Positions 1 through 9,428 of a stretch of 59,865 bases of DNA are shown here, piece after piece. The stretch is from Pilasporangium apinafurcum. Its lineage: Eukaryota > Oomycota > Peronosporomycetes > Pythiales > Pythiaceae. The notes under the pieces are model-generated. The model saw nothing but the letters and a program-made list of their open reading frames with translations, searched no databases and was not told where the DNA came from. Both the position numbers and the translations under genes were made by a program. The stretch spans positions 249,516 to 309,380 of the forward strand of contig BCKE01000051.1 in the NCBI GenBank assembly GCA_001600495.1, given 5' to 3'. Within the stretch, counting starts at the first letter, position 1, and the number at the start of each line of letters is the position of its first letter.

Positions 1-872
1 TTGTAGTTATCCATACTTCCAACGTGATTTTGTCTCTTCCAGAGATCCGAAAACTCTCCTTAAACGATAGTTTTTTTCTCTAATATGCATTTGTTTCGAT
101 GAGATGTCAAATGTGGAGGAATCCCAAAACACTCGGTTTTGACAAAATGCATTTCGCTCATCAGCTTAGATAGACTTGAGCAAATTTCGCATAGTTACAC
201 GGGTTACAAAAGAGGTTACGTTGATTTGTATTGAATGTGGTCCACATTTTTGACCCATGGGTACTGTTTTTGTGGCTGGTGACAGAGTAGGACACCAGTG
301 ACAATATGGCAGAGGTAGCCTCAAAATAATAAAGACAAAGGACAAAGAGCAGGACAACATTTCTCCCGTTCTTCATCGGCTGTCTTTATTCTCATCTGAT
401 CACATATCGATGGTATCTCACATATGCTGATGGATGTAAAGAATAATGATCACCGCTTCGATGATGTTGATTTGGAAGGACCTGAAGAAAGGATACTTTT
501 GTCTCATATCGAGAATCCATTTAATCCTGTAGGTTCACTGAGATTTCGTCTTTTTAAATTCACGACGTGGGTTACAGGGGTCGCGCCCAAGCGATTTTTT
601 TTGGAAGAGAGAGTGGATTCAATTGGTCCGACGGCTGTTTTTTTGGATAGGGTCAGGGTTCGTCCCCTCACACGAAAAAACCTTCTCCTTTCTTTCTCCT
701 CTCCTCTGTGGGCTCCTCTATCGACTTCGCTTGCGCCGACTCCCCACTCCAGTAAAAACCACATCAGTTGCGGTACAAAATACACGTAAAAAGCGTAACC
801 CGCGAACAAAAGAGAAAGTTACATCTCTTCCTATCCATCTACTTATATAGACAGAGAACAGCGGTGGGAAAG
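1..872. other. Left intergenic region, no supported gene
   Basis: Several short open frames overlap on both strands between about 160 and 850, but none has a recognisable domain, and the longest ones are antisense to each other. The last 100 bases before 873 should hold the promoter and 5' leader of the EGF-like gene. I see no clear initiator motif there. The left 400 bases show nothing that I can name. Confidence 0.5.
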
Positions 873-2029
873 ATGATGAAGCTACGGTCTCTAGCGGCAG
901 TCTTCTTCGCGACAATGATGCTCTACAGTAATGAGAACTTTGTGCGCGGTGAAGCACTGGGCAAGGAATGTGAAAACAACGACGACTGCAGTGATGGCGC
1001 CACTTGCGTCGCTGGCGACTCGGAAACGTCTATTCAGCGGTGTGTGGCAGGAACGCCCTGTGGTGGTGCGAACGCCGGTGGCTGTCCATCGGACACAGTT
1101 AGTGGTCAGTTGGCGTGTATTTGGCGGCCGGATGAGAAAACTTGTTCAGGTACAAACAGTGGGTGTATCAAAATGGACGGCGAGTGGGGGATCTACAAGT
1201 GCATCTCAATCGATCGCTGCGACCAGTATTTTGGTGGAACGACCTGCAGTGGATCATGTAGTGCGAGTAATGGCGAACAGTGCAATGGCCGCGGCACGTG
1301 CCAACTCAATTCGGACAGTGGTGGCGTGCCGACTTTTGCGTGTGAGTGTGATTCGGGGTGGAATGGCACCAAATGTGATAACGTCGTCGATGGTATGTGC
1401 AGACAAAATGGTAAACAGATGGAGAAAAAAGGGAGAACTAGTGCTTACATGTGTTTAAATTGACTGCCATCTAGACTCGTGTGTGACGGATGCTGGCCAG
1501 TGCGGTGATCATGGCACGTGCGTGGACAGTGCCTGTAAATGTACTGATGGGTACACAGGTGACCAATGCGAAGTCGCTCCTTCGGGTACGCTTCTCTTCA
1601 TCCCATTTTCCAACTCAAACTGATCTTCTTGCAGACAGATCTAATCACTATTGTTGTATATTAGGCTCTAGCAGTGGGTCAGTGAGTTTGAGCGGTTCAT
1701 CTTCGTCATCGTCTTCGAACTCGACGGATCCCGGTGCATCGAATGCTTCATCTGGCAAAGGATCAACTCAAAAGGGCTCAGCTCAATCGGACGAGTCTAA
1801 CACTGCATCAGCTAAAAAAGATGGCACGAACTCAGCTGTCTTTATAATCATTGGGCTCTTGGCGGCTGCAATCCTTGTGGCGGCGCTATTGTTTGCACTG
1901 TACTCACGGAAGAAGAAACGCGAGCAGGACTTGGCTGGCGGTGCTTTTGGACGTTCCAGTAGTGTGGATGAAGGCATTGAAGGAGCTGGCGGTCCCCCAA
2001 CACCCAAGGGCAATATTGTTACGATGTAG
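873..2029 (+). CDS. EGF-like, Ser-rich type I membrane protein (3 exons)
   Basis: The proposed exons are 873-1392, 1475-1585 and 1665-2029, giving about 331 residues. Both introns start GTA and end TAG, and reading phase is kept across each. The start is the ATG at 873, which begins a signal-peptide-like stretch of about 25 residues. A cysteine-rich ectodomain follows; it includes EGF-type modules ending in C-x-C-x5-G-x2-G-x2-C (a module near residue 165 and a second across exon 2). A Ser-rich stalk follows at about 212-262. A hydrophobic segment at about 268-290 precedes a basic stop-transfer (RKKK) and a short cytoplasmic tail. The role is unknown; adhesion or surface recognition is a guess from architecture. 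An alternative in-frame acceptor at about 1634 would add 10 residues. Confidence 0.75.
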
Positions 2030-2412
2030 ATACAGCTACAGTTCTGTAGCTCTCTCGTTAAAGCTATCAGTATTCATCAGCATATTTGTGTTAGGCGCCT
2101 AGCCAATTGGAAAATAGGCGACACCAGCTTCTTGAGATCGAGAAGGGAATAGCAGAGCAGTGAAACGTGGTTTCATTATGTACAAGTTTGTCGATACTGC
2201 TGCTAATTCAATCATCTCGATGGGCGACCGCACAAGCGCTGACTATTTACTTGTGTGATACACCTTAACAAAGCGCAATTTCTATCAAAAATTAGGATAT
2301 GCTCTATAATAGTCTTTTTTCCCTATTTTAAGGTGAATTCATAAATTTCGAAGGTGTTGAAGTGGTTGAACAGTCATTTTATAGCCTTGTAGAGAAACAG
2401 AGCAACACGTAC
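2030..2412. other. Intergenic region between the EGF-like and WD40 genes
   Basis: The region is AT-rich and includes the 3' flank of the EGF-like gene and the leader of the WD40 gene. The reading frame of the WD40 gene stays open for about 50 bases upstream of its first ATG, so a short upstream exon cannot be excluded. Nothing else is visible. Confidence 0.4.
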
Positions 2413-4983
2413 ATGCAGATCGAGGAAGTGGACGTGCTTTTCCTGATCGTGCAGCATCTGCGATCGCGTCAGCTATTCGGTAGCGCAGTGACGCTGCTAC
2501 GGGAAAGCGATATCGACACATGTTGGCTCGCGGGGCCGTCAAAGGAGATGCATTTGCTGCGTGAGTGGATCTTCACCGGGGAACTGGACCGTGTACGCGC
2601 ATTCATTGCGCCCTTGCAACGTGCACTCCCAACTGACGATTTTACCAATATGACTTTGTTGTTGGATAAACATGAGCGAATGGAGCGCTTTTTCACGAGC
2701 GAGACGTCTAAAAAGGAAAGACAACAGTTGCTGGAAGAGTTGCGGACAGGCAAATGGCCTTTGGAAAGACAGGAAGTGGCGCAATGTATCGAGTTACTGG
2801 TTTCAGCAGATGACGGATGGACCGAGAAAAATAAAGGCACACGGTATTCGACATGGAATCGAGAGGAAGCAAGGTGGAAATTCTATGAGCGATTAGTAGC
2901 ATTCTTTCGAGACGATATTACACCAGAAGACGATGAATATAAGTACCTAAAAATGCCTCCGCAGCAACTCGTGTATTTAATCGCCGATGCTATGCAGTAT
3001 CATAAAACGAAAGCTGAAGATGGCAGCTCTCATGAGAGCCAGATGGATTGTATCTCGTTGCAATGCAATACAGCTGGACAGAAAAATATACTGAAGATTT
3101 CAAATAATTCCTGTTTGCACATAGTGACAAGTGAAAAGAGAGATGGAGAAGCCCATAGCGATAGAGTCACGACAACAAAACTTACAAAATCAATGGACTG
3201 GTCAGCACAGTTAAAGCCATGTGAATGGAAAACCAATAATCCTGGAGAATCTGCTGCGAGATTGACTCAGCATAGACGTGATCCATATGTGCAATCGATC
3301 GATTTCGGAGCGTCTTCAGGGATGCGGAGATATTTGCCATTGCGATCGAAACCTATGAGAGCTTACGACGACATTGTGACAGAGGAAGAAGAGGAAGCCA
3401 TAGAACGCCTTGAAATAGAGATTAGGGAAGCGGCCGTGGTTGACAATCCGCCCTCACATCACGAGCAACGTCCCGTATATTGTGATTGCGCAACACAAAC
3501 CGACATAACAAAAGAAGAACATGTGCCAGATACTTCCGCTTTAAGTAAAGATATACAAGAAGAAGAGTACGTCGACAGCAATAATGCTGATGTGAATGCC
3601 CAGAATGTGAATGAGTCTATGAAGAGTATCACCAGCAGCATGTGGACGCATTCAACTACCAAAAATGACAACTCCGTCATCATTGGTACTTCAGAATCAC
3701 AGCATAGTGAATTAGTGTCTCCGTCATCTGTTCGTTATGGGGGAGAGAAGACAGTATCATCTCCACCGGACAATAGAATGGCTACGCCAAGTTTGCTGTA
3801 TTCATCCATCGCTTTTGAGAACAGCTCTAGCGAAGAGCCACCAAACAATGACGAATCTGGGGAAGATAGTGATGAGCATGAAGATCAAACCCAAAGTAAA
3901 ATGGAAGATGACAACAGAAACGGTCACAAACAGTTACGATATGGTCATTTGACGGTCGACAATATTGTCAAAGCACATGTTATCGCTGAAGTGAAAGAAG
4001 CACATGCTGTACGTGCCATGGATATTCGTCGTGATGGTATGCAAGTTGTGATCGGAACGAATGCACGCGCTGTGAGAGTGTTTGATTTATCGAAGTCATT
4101 GGGAACGTCGATGTCGACATCGTTGTCGACATCGTTAACGTCCAGCACCCATAATTTTCTTCCGTTATTACCAGTTGTTATGGAAAAGCACAAGCACCAT
4201 CAATCTGCTGTATATTGCGTTGCATTCAACGACTGCAAATCTTCGGTAATGGAAAATGTCTTAGTAGCTTCTGGCGCGGCCGATAATTCCATCAAAATAC
4301 TTTCAATGAAAACGAATCAAGAGCTATGGATACGAAATCATAATGGGAAAACCCGTGCGTTACAGTTTGCGCCCCAGGATTTGCTTTGGTCTGCGTCGTC
4401 GGCCGATATGCTCATTCGTTGTTGGGATATCAACCATTCGCTTACAGCTCCATATTTGCACCTTGACGGTCATGTCGGTGAAATCCAGGCCATAGCACTA
4501 CCAGATGCGGATAGAATGGATTTTACATCAAAGTCTCTGCTGTTGAGTGCAGCTTTGGACAACACAATTCGATTATGGGATGCGCGGAGTGGCCAATGCG
4601 AACGGATTGTAGCAAAAACTCCGCATTCGGTGTTCACACTAGCCTTCAATCCAGCAGACAACATGTACTTTGCTACAGGTTCTCAAGATGGAAGTGTATC
4701 GCTATGGGATTTGCGTGGTAAAAAGCGTGCCGTGGATACGATGACACATCACCAAGACGAATGCAGAGCGGTCTCCTGGTCGCCTGACGGCAATTGGCTA
4801 CTCAGCAGCTCTTTCGATGGCACATTGTGCATTATAGAATACACTGCACGAAAAGATTTGCAAGCTATCGCTTCTTTCCGCCAGCACCATGACAAAGTAT
4901 TGCAGGCACAGTGGCATCCCGTCACGCCAGCGATTGTCACAACTGGAGCAGACAAACTGGTAAAACTATGGACGTTTGCATGA
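2413..4983 (+). CDS. WDR47: WDR47/nemitin-like WD40-repeat protein
   Basis: This is a single-exon frame of 856 residues. I start at the ATG at 2413 because the frame upstream has only a GTG start. The first 60-70 residues look like a LisH/CTLH-type helical module (VDVLFLIVQHL, then LLREWIFTGELDRV). The middle, about residues 200-500, is low-complexity and acidic. From about residue 511 to the end are seven WD40 blades with recognisable GSQDGSVSLWD and SSSFDGT units. The last blade (HHDKVLQAQWHP ... ADKLVKLWTF) strongly resembles the C-terminal blade of animal WDR47, a microtubule-associated protein. LisH, CTLH and WD40 in that order support the family. Cytoskeletal function here is inferred, not shown. 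Confidence 0.75.
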   Translation: MQIEEVDVLFLIVQHLRSRQLFGSAVTLLRESDIDTCWLAGPSKEMHLLREWIFTGELDRVRAFIAPLQRALPTDDFTNMTLLLDKHERMERFFTSETSKKERQQLLEELRTGKWPLERQEVAQCIELLVSADDGWTEKNKGTRYSTWNREEARWKFYERLVAFFRDDITPEDDEYKYLKMPPQQLVYLIADAMQYHKTKAEDGSSHESQMDCISLQCNTAGQKNILKISNNSCLHIVTSEKRDGEAHSDRVTTTKLTKSMDWSAQLKPCEWKTNNPGESAARLTQHRRDPYVQSIDFGASSGMRRYLPLRSKPMRAYDDIVTEEEEEAIERLEIEIREAAVVDNPPSHHEQRPVYCDCATQTDITKEEHVPDTSALSKDIQEEEYVDSNNADVNAQNVNESMKSITSSMWTHSTTKNDNSVIIGTSESQHSELVSPSSVRYGGEKTVSSPPDNRMATPSLLYSSIAFENSSSEEPPNNDESGEDSDEHEDQTQSKMEDDNRNGHKQLRYGHLTVDNIVKAHVIAEVKEAHAVRAMDIRRDGMQVVIGTNARAVRVFDLSKSLGTSMSTSLSTSLTSSTHNFLPLLPVVMEKHKHHQSAVYCVAFNDCKSSVMENVLVASGAADNSIKILSMKTNQELWIRNHNGKTRALQFAPQDLLWSASSADMLIRCWDINHSLTAPYLHLDGHVGEIQAIALPDADRMDFTSKSLLLSAALDNTIRLWDARSGQCERIVAKTPHSVFTLAFNPADNMYFATGSQDGSVSLWDLRGKKRAVDTMTHHQDECRAVSWSPDGNWLLSSSFDGTLCIIEYTARKDLQAIASFRQHHDKVLQAQWHPVTPAIVTTGADKLVKLWTFA

Positions 4984-5214
4984 GCTGTACAGGTGTAAAT
5001 AATGATATATATGCAACTTCTGTCCTGGAGATCAAGTAATCAAACGCAAAAATCAACAGCGAGACGAACCAGCAAAGAGATAATATAAAAGATTAAAAGC
5101 GAGAAAAAAGAAAAGAAAAAAAAGCAAAAAGAAATTGAAGGGAATAAGCACCAACCGGGCATCGTCGAGTCGTCTCACAATGCGAAGAGCAGGAAAGAAA
5201 TGCATGCTTTCCTT

Positions 5215-6184
5215 CTATTTCGAGGATCCAGGTGACTTCGAACGGACTTTACTCTTCTTCTTCTTGCTCTGGAACGCAGCAAAGCCCTTCGGATCACACT
5301 CTGGACAGAGCCACGTATCCGGATGCCGGCCATCGGAGAAGCCCACGCATTCCAAGTGGTACCACTGCGATGGATTGGGGCATTTTTTGCCATCACATGC
5401 GATCATGTTGCCATAACTAGGCATGTGGCAGACGCAGTAGAGCTCATTGTCTTCGCCATTGTCGTCTTTCTTCTTCGACGATTCCTTCTTGGGTTTGCTA
5501 TTTGACGACCCTGAAGAAGATTTACGATCCACACTGGACCCACGTGTATTACTTCCTCCGCCACTCGCAGAAGACGAACCGCCTCCATTCTGGTGCTGGC
5601 TGCTGCCATTGCTGCTCCCATGGCCCGTGGAATGCACCGACGCACTCGACACTGACGAGTCACGCTGGCGTTTGCGGCTGGCACTTTTCTTACGCTTCTT
5701 TTCCTGGTTCTTGCGTTCTTTCTCCGATAATGACCGCTTGTTTGGATTGCGTTCGCCATTGCGGATTCGCTGGATAAATGACACGATCGATTCGTCTTCT
5801 TCGACCTCAAGTGAACAATCGAAATGTCGCGCAACCATCGCCGCGAGATCTTCTTTACCGTAATCATCACGCACATTCAAGTGATAGAACTGTGCATAGC
5901 GCTTCAGCGCATTCATCTAGGAAACCAACACACCGGCAAGATTTAACAACCTCTGTGGAGCACATTCGTGCGTTTGCACACGTACCCCTAGACTCTTGAA
6001 ATCCACCATCAAGCGAGGGGGGTATACGATCTTCTTCAGGTGGTGATTCAGTTGGTCCCCACGCTTCATGTCATCAATGTCTGCTCAAATCAACCATCAC
6101 ACGTTTAGATAAGCGCGCACATTTTGAGTCTGCGCATAGCTCTACTCTCACACAAACCTCACCTTCGTCCATCATGTCGTACAT
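5215..6184 (-). CDS. SAP30-like Sin3-binding domain fused to ING-type PHD finger
   Basis: On the minus strand the proposed exons are 6184-6163, 6080-5986 and 5916-5215, giving about 272 residues. Splice sites are GTGAGG/CAG and GTACGT/TAG and phases agree. The exon 2/3 junction joins VDFKSLG to MNALKRYAQFYHLNVR. This rebuilds the core of the Sin3-binding domain of SAP30, a subunit of the Sin3/HDAC complex, and continues to about residue 90. A basic and Ser/Gly-rich linker follows. The C-terminus is a PHD finger of ING type (CVCHMPSYGNMIACD ... WYHLECVG ... WLCPEC), a histone H3K4-methyl reader. The first exon may lie further upstream: frame remains open to a possible acceptor near 6199. A chromatin-repression role is inferred. 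Confidence 0.7.
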
Positions 6185-6199
6185 GTCGTCGTGATCGTC

Positions 6200-7072
6200 C
6201 TGATATACAGTCACACACGTGCATGCAATGTTAGTCTCCCATCCCTCCCTCGAATGCTCAGTTTCGTGTTCGAATGAGTATGTGAACGCCAAACCATTTT
6301 TCAGCCCTTACGCTTGCTCTCGTCGACTTTTCCCCTCTCCACTTGAATGTCGCGCGTTTGCTTGTCGATCTAAAAATTTCTTCAGTGTGTCCGCTCCACT
6401 CCTCTCGTCCGCTCTTTGCTCCGCTCCGCTCGTACGCTCACTATTGGTGGACTGGCCGTACCCTCTGCTATTTACAGTTGATAGGCGATGACGCTTCTTT
6501 ATCAGCTATAGTGCCCTCTCCCACGCACATACAAAATGGACCTTTCGTGCCTCTAAACGAGTACATGTAGTGGTTGCAGTACGAGAGGGCGGCGTCTCTT
6601 ACGCTGATAGAGCAGCCACTCCCAATAGGGTGTACGACGAGCGGACGAGGTTAAATGGTTGGGTCCACGAAATAATCATCAGTATCTTGCTGGCATTCTG
6701 TAGGTGACAGTAAATCGGTGTGGCCCACACATTTATTCATTTGATTGGGATCCGTGCACCATGAAGCGTCGCGAATCTTGTTGGGTGATCCTTCTGATAC
6801 TTCTTCCGCATTTTTTTTACTTTCGCCTTCAATTGAAACTTACAGTGGCGTCAGCAAGACTCACCAGTAAGCATTATCCAACCTGAGCCAAGATATCACA
6901 CTTCGCGTAGATGCATCGTCCAGTATGTGCCAATGAACACAAGCGGAGAATGGCAATGCCAATTGTAATGACTTGTTTCAAATATTTGGGGTGTTATTGT
7001 TTTGTGTGTGTGTGTTTTTTTTGTTTTTTTTTCTGAATCCATGCTCTGGATCCTCGTGCATTGCGTAGGAAG
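6200..7072. other. Intergenic region, possible unplaced exons
   Basis: The left part should be the divergent promoter and any missing 5' exon of the SAP30-PHD gene. The right part may hold an upstream exon of the acidic protein gene at 7073, because that frame enters through a likely splice acceptor (GCGTAG just before 7070). A poly-T and TG-rich tract near 7000-7030 fits a pyrimidine-rich intron end. I could not join an upstream exon in phase. Confidence 0.4.
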
Positions 7073-7941
7073 ATGTGTCTGATTGCGAGAGCGAAGAAAA
7101 GCACCGACCAAACAGTGGTTTACGGGATACGTCCGCAAAGATGGATACTGTATTATTTTCTCGCAATCGGATCACACCACTTGCATCTGAAAGTACCGAT
7201 TACGTTGATTGGAAACCGGAACAGCGGCAACGTGCAACCTATCGAGTTCTCTTTGGACGTCCTTCGTTCGCTTCGTTGAATCGAACTAAATTACCAGAGT
7301 CTCTTCATTCTTCCTGTCTATCTAACCAAGCGATACATGGATGTTTTTCAGAGAATACCACAAGCGTTGGATCGAAAGGCAAGAAGCGCAAACCACGAAC
7401 GTCTAGCACAACGCGAGAACCAAACTTCAGGCCACCTTCGCCAAAGATAACCAGGAAAGATACTGCCTCACTCGAAGAGAAAGGAATTATAACAGCAGAC
7501 TTCGTCATGGATTTGGATGTCACAACTCATGAAGAGATTCCGGATAATAATGACGACTTCGTGCCACTTGACGTGATAGATGAGCTGCTACTAGCTGATG
7601 ACACGACAAATTCCGTGCCTTTGTCAGATACTTCCCCACCTCTCGCTGTAGATTCGTCCGTACAGCTTCAGCAGCTGATCGAGATGGACGATCCGATAGC
7701 ACCAACTAACGGTAGCAGAGATGACTCTCGCCTGGATAGCCATGACACTTTTCTTTATATGTGCGGTGATGATACACGCTCTGGAGCTGTTGCTGAAGAA
7801 ATGGATTCAATAAATTCTGAAATCTGTCTGCTAAAGGACAGTGCAGTCAGTGCAAACACACCTACACGCCTGGACAGTTTAGAAGAGTTTTCTGAGATTC
7901 ACGGTGACGATTTATATAACTGCTCGCCAAGCAGCACGTAA
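7070..7941 (+). CDS. Acidic protein of unknown function, 5' end unresolved
   Basis: The frame is open from the likely acceptor near 7069 to a TAA at 7941, about 290 residues. The only in-track start is a GTG at 7075, so I treat the entry as the last exon of a gene rather than a complete CDS. The first residues read EDVSDCESEEKHRP. A basic patch (GKKRKPRTS, a possible nuclear signal) lies about 100 residues in, and the second half is strongly acidic with many Asp, Glu, Ser and Thr. I recognise no domain. Composition is compatible with a nuclear regulatory protein, but that is weak inference. Confidence 0.5.
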
Positions 7942-8239
7942 ATCGCTACAATGAATGAATGATGGTTCCTCCATGTTTCTGTCCCGAAATCCAGTCAGCT
8001 ATTTTTATCCGTCGATGAACCCAATTCAGAAATCTCAGTGCTGCAAGATATCAGCCTTTATTCCCTCATTTCTCCCACCGGTGGGATATACTTTGACGTG
8101 TTTTTTCTCCCTATCGATAGAAACTTGTTTTCAATTCTCCACAATGAGCGCCATGCTTCTTTTCAAGAAAGGATGGAAGGCGATGATAGTACATGCCCGA
8201 GGAGATCGACATTGGTTCCGATCTCAAGAACAGCAAGCC

Positions 8240-8590
8240 AGGATTGTCCATATTGGTAGAAATGCCACGCAAAAAGTAGATCTTGAGGATTGCGGTTACC
8301 GTCCAAGACCAATTTGAGTACGGGCTCCTTGCACAAATATGTAAAGAGCATAGCATCCAAATCGTGGTTCACGCTGACCAACAACTTCATGAAAGCAAGA
8401 ATGAAGACATGGACGCAAGAGAACAACAAGAAGACCGCTGGTTAAATATTAATCCTTACTGACAGAGATGTCAACGCTGCTAGAAACATCTTTTTCAAGA
8501 ATGAACACCTATTCTCCTGGACTCATCAAGTCCAGATATTGGAGATGCCTAGTCTGACTCTGGGCTTTAAATTCACATTATGAAGTTCAG
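8240..8590 (+). pseudogene. Decayed Fanzor/TnpB-like C-terminal fragment (copy A)
   Basis: Read in the frame containing 8460-8500, the sequence gives DRDVNAARNIFFKNEH, the RuvC-III signature of TnpB and eukaryotic Fanzor nucleases. Upstream, about 8285-8450, the frame reads LRLPSKTNL ... WFTLTNNF. These match, residue for residue in many places, the fragment at 54.24-54.66 kb on the other strand. Stop codons interrupt the frame (near 8290 and at about 8445). No N-terminus is visible. It is a relic, not a gene. The family assignment rests on the motif and on the similarity to the longer copy at 54.2-55.3 kb. Confidence 0.55.
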
Positions 8591-9070
8591 ATAGCCCACA
8601 CAACATTCTCTAGATAATCCGCTGCCTTCATGTGATGATGCTGAAGATGACGATGATACTGAAGATGATGTCGTAATGGATAGGAGTGGTGTAGTACAAT
8701 ACGGCATCAGCATTTGAGCAATGTTGTCGATTGGAATACTGGATATTCGTGTATAGTCTTCATAGGAATGTAAATGCGAGCACTGGAACTAGAATCTAGC
8801 AGAAAAGGATTATCCGAGTCGAGTAGCGACTAATTGCACTTAGACTGTATACTATCAGTAACACTCATACACATATGATGTCTCGTGGTGATTCTTGATT
8901 GACAAAGAATTGCAAATTGCCATGTGTATATGCATCTTAGACCTGTCAAATCTTGTAGATTTGAGTAAGATATGGTAAATAAGCAAGTAAAAAAGGATCA
9001 TGGATGGTGTCATGCAATGTAAATACATTCAACCATCCCACCATAGCCCACCAGTTGCCTCACAAGAACA
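8590..9070. other. Degenerate spacer between two nuclease relics
   Basis: One short acidic open stretch (around 8625-8718, rich in Asp and Glu) ends in a TGA. The rest has no open frame of note. It may be further remains of mobile DNA, but I see no terminal repeats. Confidence 0.3.
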
Positions 9071-9079
9071 AATTGTGCA

Positions 9080-9274
9080 TTGAGCATGTACACCAACTCG
9101 ATGAACCAGGGGTTCCGCCAGGTTCTCCGTTGCAACGACAGTGAGTGCAGAATCACGTGGGAGCGAGATGTGAATGCATCGAAGAACATCCTTACACTCG
9201 CTATGTGTCTCCTACATGGACTTTCAAGACCGCCAGAGTTGCAACGAAGAAGAAAGAATGTAGGAAGAGAATAG
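9080..9274 (+). pseudogene. Decayed Fanzor/TnpB-like C-terminal fragment (copy B)
   Basis: The 64-residue frame contains a Cys-x4-Cys pair followed by WERDVNASKNIL and then a GLSRPPEL segment. This is the zinc-ribbon to RuvC-III end of a Fanzor-type protein, with the catalytic Asp in RD. It differs from copy A but resembles the ending at 41.83-41.98 kb, which has the same Cys-x4-Cys and DRDINAAIDIL. No upstream coding region is recognisable. It is a truncated relic. Confidence 0.55.
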
Positions 9275-9428
9275 AGTGTAGGAAAAGTATCCGTGGACAT
9301 TGGGAGAGTCAACCAACTTTTCAAATGTGTCCACACAGTTAGGCCGTATTCTGGTAATCGTCAGTAAATCGAGTTATCATATATTAGAAGACGAAATAAG
9401 TATTCACAAATTCCTACCTCTGTGTACT

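Noticed and set aside
424-789. 121-codon plus-strand frame
   Set aside because: It has no domain, overlaps an antisense frame of similar length, and its end runs into the leader of the EGF-like gene.
6074-6292. Stand-alone 72-codon minus-strand frame with a TTG start
   Set aside because: It is explained by an exon of the SAP30-PHD gene read through its intron.
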